From Capillidium heterosporum (taxonomy: Eukaryota > Entomophthoromycota > Entomophthoromycetes > Entomophthorales > Capillidiaceae), in the NCBI GenBank assembly GCA_016630905.1, contig WBMQ01000002.1:1550001-1614000 (forward strand): 64,000 bases of DNA, written 5' to 3'. Below are positions 60,301 to 64,000 of this stretch, piece after piece. The notes below the pieces were generated by a model. It searched no databases. It was not told the DNA's origin and was given only the letters and a program-made list of their open reading frames with translations. The translations under genes were made by a program, and so were the position numbers. The first letter of the stretch is position 1, and each line of letters opens with the position of its first letter.

Positions 60301-60611
60301 ACTGGGATGTAAACGCCTTCAAACGTACCCAACTTGTCGTCTTCGTCTTCCTTACTACTTATACTTTTTACACGCTTTATTGGAGAAGGTTCTAAAGGTT
60401 GAGCGTCTGGTATTAGTATCGGTGAACCTTTAAATTGGACTTTAGATTTGGAAGGGTTGGGAGAAGTTTCATCAGTCAAGGTAGTACTGGTTGGAAAGTT
60501 TAGATTGGGTGAGTTTAAGTCCTGATTCTGGTCGATCGTGTTACTTCGGCCGAGTTGCCGCTGTAACTCGTCGTACTGCGAGCTGCTGGGTTTGCTGATG
60601 AACTTGGCCAT
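57393..60611 (-). CDS. Cation-chloride cotransporter, SLC12 family (Vhc1-like), one frameshift
   Basis: Four exons in descending order: 60611-60140, 60093-60043, 59997-59864 and 59820-57393. The start is ATG 60611 (MAKFISKPSSSQYDE). The cytosolic N-terminus has clustered Ser/Thr/Pro. The transporter domain begins FEGVYIPVVSGIWGVILFLR, followed by GGPYYMISRSLGPEFGGSIG, PACIGIMAGASMSGNLKNPS and the IPTGTLGAV part, all classic SLC12 signatures. A long cytosolic C-terminal domain follows (DYPDSDQVSLASETDHL near its end). The fungal member Vhc1 brings K+ and Cl- into the vacuole. Within the TM segment VLFVGLLMISTLS one extra base, most simply the second C of TCC at 59695-59696, shifts the frame. 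Without it the helix reads on as FLLTFLFQSPFHD. Stops in the other frame exclude an upstream intron. Length about 1,070 residues fits. Confidence 0.88.
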
Positions 60612-61590
60612 TCAGTATACACCTCACTACTAAGAGAAGCGTACTAGGATTTGAGAAGGTGTTGGATCACGGTTGTTGACGTCTAGCTAAAGCTCTAAAC
60701 AAAAATCAATCGTAAAGTGTATCGTGGTTTAAATTCTTGTACTTGCTGTAATTTAATAAAGAGCGCTAAAAGCCTCACTATTACAAAGCTTTATAGTTCC
60801 GGTACCCCATATTTGTTTCGTTTGGGTTTACTTAGCATAGTTGGTATTTTCATGGTACAGACCCAAACCTGAAGACTCCACTAAATTTAATTAAAATTTT
60901 GGGTAGAGGTGTTGAAAGCTGGTCTAGTCCACAAAGTTGCGTCACATCTTTCCTTCTGACTTTGATTTGGAATTCCAATTTAGCAGTCCCAATTCTCTAA
61001 AATATCCGAAAGGGTTAGAGGATGGATATCTATAGCTCCAAGTCAAAGAAATACATGCGTTCTGATCAGGCTTTAGTTTTGAAACAATATGCATTTATTG
61101 TGTTGCTATAGGGTAACAGTATGCTTGAACGATTCACAGTGGTAAAAGTTTATAGATGCCTACTCAAATAACCACTGCTTAAATTTATGGACTACTATTA
61201 GCTCTTGGAGGTCTAAAATAACAGATAAAGCGACAGATCAAACAGCTGCCTTGGCAAGCTTAACTTGCTGATCACTATATCTATTAGGCTTAAAAGGGAT
61301 AAAGTATAGATCACATCAATTGAATTCAAAAGCTTTAATTTAGTTAATTCCAATAGCTATTATCAGCATTTTGCAGAAATACCTAGTAACTCAAAGACAT
61401 AGACAACATTCCAATTAGGCTACCTCGCTCCAGTTTAATTTAACTTTTTATATAAAAATCGACATTCACCTTCGAATATGTAGAATAGAACTCGGTGCAA
61501 AGTCCAACCAAAATCAAAGCAAATCGAAACCAAAACCAACCTACAGAAAAGGAAGCTTGCCAAATAGACCTACTTAGGACACCTATCAGC
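60612..61590. other. Intergenic, SLC12 promoter and TBL1/SIF2 3' end
   Basis: About 980 bases between two genes on the minus strand. AT-rich, presumably carrying the SLC12 promoter. The open stretch at 61440-61712 is mostly the intron and last exon of the TBL1/SIF2 gene read in another frame. Nothing else supported. Confidence 0.5.
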
Positions 61591-63842
61591 CTACGATTCC
61601 AGCTTGAAAACCGCCACCTACATTCGATTGAAATATTAGAAAGGTGGGTGAAATAAAAATTACCGTCTTGTCTGCAAAACAAGCTACCATCGAATCCCCA
61701 TTGGGCGACCACTGGATATTGAAGATTATACCATTACGTTGCAGCGTTCGAACCAAGGAGCCGTTCTACCAATATTATTTAACACTAGTTTAGTTTAAAA
61801 AATTTACTTCTGTCGAAAATAGGTACACCTTGGAATCGAAGGCAGAAGGCTCCTAACTGTAACCCATTCGGTGAGAAGGTTAGGGAAGTGATGCGGGTCT
61901 GGAATTGGTTGAACTTGAAAAGGCAAGTCCCCGTACTTGTATCCCAAAGTCGTACCGTCCTGTCGTCTGAACCACTGAAAAGAAAGTAATTAAGTGGCTT
62001 ATATAGAAGGATAAGTAATTTACGTTGCTAGTATCGGTTTCGGGTTGGTGGGTGGGGCCCATTTGACCAACGAAACCGAGCCTTGGTGTCCCTTCAAGGT
62101 ATGGATTGGTAGATTCTGACTCAAAGACCACAGCTATAAGAACCAGTGATTAGAAGCGATGGTATATTTTAAATTTACCTTGACAGTCATATCGTCAGAA
62201 CAAGAAGCTAGTAATGATCCATCCGAATTCCATTTTATAGCGTTGACCGGACCCTTGAAAATTTAGCCAAAAATATACATTACAATTACCTTGTGGCCAG
62301 AGAAGGTGTAAAGTGGGTCCGGTTCTTCAAATCGACCAACATGGATGATACCATCCAAGGAGCAGGTAGCAAACATCTTGTCATCCTTCCAATCGATATC
62401 GGTGACCCCAGCTGTCAAATCAATGAGTAAATTCAAAATACATTATATGTACCAGAGTGCCACTCGACTTTGAAGAGGAGGTTGCCCGAGTGGCTACACC
62501 AGATGCGGGCCGTCATATCGACGCTTCCGGTGAGCAGGTGAGTACCCTTGGGATTGTACTGGATGGCTAAAATCGGTGCAACGTGACCCTCTGCCACGAA
62601 TCGTAGCCAACCGTCCTGGGTATACTGACGGATGTTACCATCGTAGCACCCTAAAGCCAACACCGTACCTTTAGACTTACCTTTGAGTTAGATCAAAATT
62701 TTCAAAAGTTGAATTTACGTTCCAATCCATGCATACAACGTCCTTGGATTCGTTCATCGAGTTGTAGCTTAGGTAGTAGGAGGAGACCCGACTCTTGTTC
62801 GTACCAGGAAGGTACCAGACCCGACCACTCCCATCATTGGAGCTAGTTATTTTAAACTAAGTTTGACAGTTTTGCAGAAAATATTTTACCCGGTGGCGAA
62901 TTGGGTAGTGAATACTGGGTTCCAAGCACATGTGTAGACCTGAAAATGGTAAATTTTATAAAACGTATTCGTGTACCTCAGACTCATGACCTTTGAGTAG
63001 AGTAGTGTTGTTCTCAACGGTAACAGTGAAGGGGCGGTCTCTAGGATCGTTGTCGCTGTCCGCCCTGCTGTCTTTACCTGTCGTCAGTAAGAGTTAAGGA
63101 ACCTCCAAAAAGGAAGGGAAATATACCTAGATCGGATTCGGGGATGTCGCGGGCTGCTGGTAATTTGACCTCCACCTCTCGTTCCGCTGTAGGTGAACTT
63201 GATGAGTCCCTGGAGAAGATGTTGGTATCCTTGTCCTGGATACCTAAACTAATATCCTTAGTGCTTGACTTGTCCCCTCGTTTGTCTTTGCGCACAGTTG
63301 CCTCAACGACGGCCTCCTCAACGGTGGGACTGGCTGCCTTCCGGTTCTTACGTTTACTACTCTGGCTTTTGCTGGGTTTGGGCTTAGGCTCAATCTCGGG
63401 CTCTTCGGATGGTGGTGTGTCTGATATCTCGCAGACGTGCTCGCCAAGTATCGTAAATGGGGCCTTACACCGCTTTATCACTCCGTCCTAAACTTCATTG
63501 TTAACTGCAGCATAAATGCATTGAACTAACTTTATCAATGTGCGATTCGATGGCTCGGTACTCGAGACCCTTTTGGACCAAATCAACAAGGACACCCATA
63601 TCTATCTCCTTCTTCAGGTTGCCAAACTTCAATTTACTTTCTTGTTGGAAAGTGAAGGCTGAATGGGTAAACCCTAAATTGAAAAATAGATTGGTATTGG
63701 AAGGCGTAAACTAAAAATAATTGTAGCAATAAATTGTATACTGTTTATTTCTAGTAAAAATATAAAATTAAAGTTTTTAGTTACCAGCTTCCTCTAGGTA
63801 TAGGTATACTACTAAATTTAAGTCTTCGGAAGTTAAACTCAT
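61591..63842 (-). CDS. TBL1/SIF2-like LisH-WD40 co-repressor subunit
   Basis: Starts ATG 63840-63842 (MSLTSEDLNLVVYLYLEEAG). The N-terminal LisH (VYLYLEEAGFTHSAFTFQQE, cut by an intron of about 110 nt) and the F-box-like region with LVQKGLEYRAIESHID match TBL1/SIF2. Then a charged linker with PKPKPSKSQSSKRKNRK and Glu/Ser-rich stretches, followed by a WD40 propeller: LLKGHESEVYTCAWNPVFTT, GRVWYLPG, VVCMDWN, LALGCYDGNIRQYTQDG, and HLLTGSVDMTARIW. The last exon ends VAVFKLES at the stop 61591-61593. About ten introns, all tested joins in phase. Such proteins are in HDAC complexes (animal NCoR/SMRT, yeast Set3C). Intact in this window. Confidence 0.88.
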
Positions 63843-64000
63843 TGGTTTGGTATAGCTCTTATTTCGTTTATTTCTTTACAATTAGCTGATGGTTGGCAGA
63901 TGTATGACACTTCTTTTAAGTTGATAAGCTTATATACCTATTGAATTGAATATAACGTACCTCTTTATAACACTACCTCAACGTAGTAAGCTTGATTTGT
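63843..64000. promoter_or_regulatory. Upstream region of the TBL1/SIF2 gene
   Basis: The 158 bases to the window edge are AT-rich and form the proximal promoter of the minus-strand gene. No specific site can be named. Confidence 0.4.

Noticed and set aside
1-64000. A single novel biosynthetic or defence cluster spanning the window
   Set aside because: Neighbouring genes belong to unrelated housekeeping pathways and there is no shared direction, spacing or domain logic.

Overview
This is nuclear DNA of a fungus. The evidence is a Zn2Cys6 zinc-cluster regulator, fungal-type monocarboxylate-permease-like transporters, mitochondrial presequence proteins, and genes cut by many very short introns (about 38-65 nt, GT..AG, often with ctaac shortly before the acceptor). 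Intergenic DNA is strongly AT-rich, and coding DNA is clearly richer in GC. I cannot place the fungus more precisely from sequence alone. There is no sign of a CRISPR array, rRNA, tRNA, virus or autonomous transposon.

Layout. 1-22 kb is mostly accessory DNA: five copies (one cut by the window start) of an MFS monocarboxylate-permease-like family, at least three of them broken. Between the copies sit housekeeping genes (DCAF7/WDR68, a NOL11/Utp8-like t-UTP, YAE1), a subtilisin-like protease, a DUF4436 membrane protein and a Tyr/Thr/Pro-rich secreted protein with repeated cysteine motifs. 24-32 kb holds a mitochondrial ORT1-like carrier, PEX1 and asparagine synthetase. 33-37 kb holds a zinc-cluster regulator with one frameshift and, directly downstream, a decayed second copy. 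37-48 kb carries a p24 cargo receptor, a Shewanella-like phosphatase with a signal peptide, ARP4, COQ1 and a DUF2415 WD40 protein. 48-64 kb carries NCS1/frequenin, the cohesin subunit SCC3/STAG, mitochondrial RF1, an SLC12 cation-chloride cotransporter and a TBL1/SIF2 co-repressor. Neighbours are functionally unrelated, as expected for a fungal chromosome; there is no operon or obvious metabolic cluster.

The observation most worth following is a set of single-base frameshifts inside otherwise well conserved genes, including NCS1, SLC12 and the ORT1-like carrier, which appear single-copy in this window. Five of them are best explained by one extra C on the coding strand, four at a Pro CCC codon. 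Introns do not explain four of the five. The choices are systematic C/G-run errors in the assembly, real allelic decay, or +1 ribosomal frameshifting. CCC codons are read normally elsewhere in the window (ASN1, ARP4, MRF1), so a simple codon rule is excluded and sequence error is the first thing to test.
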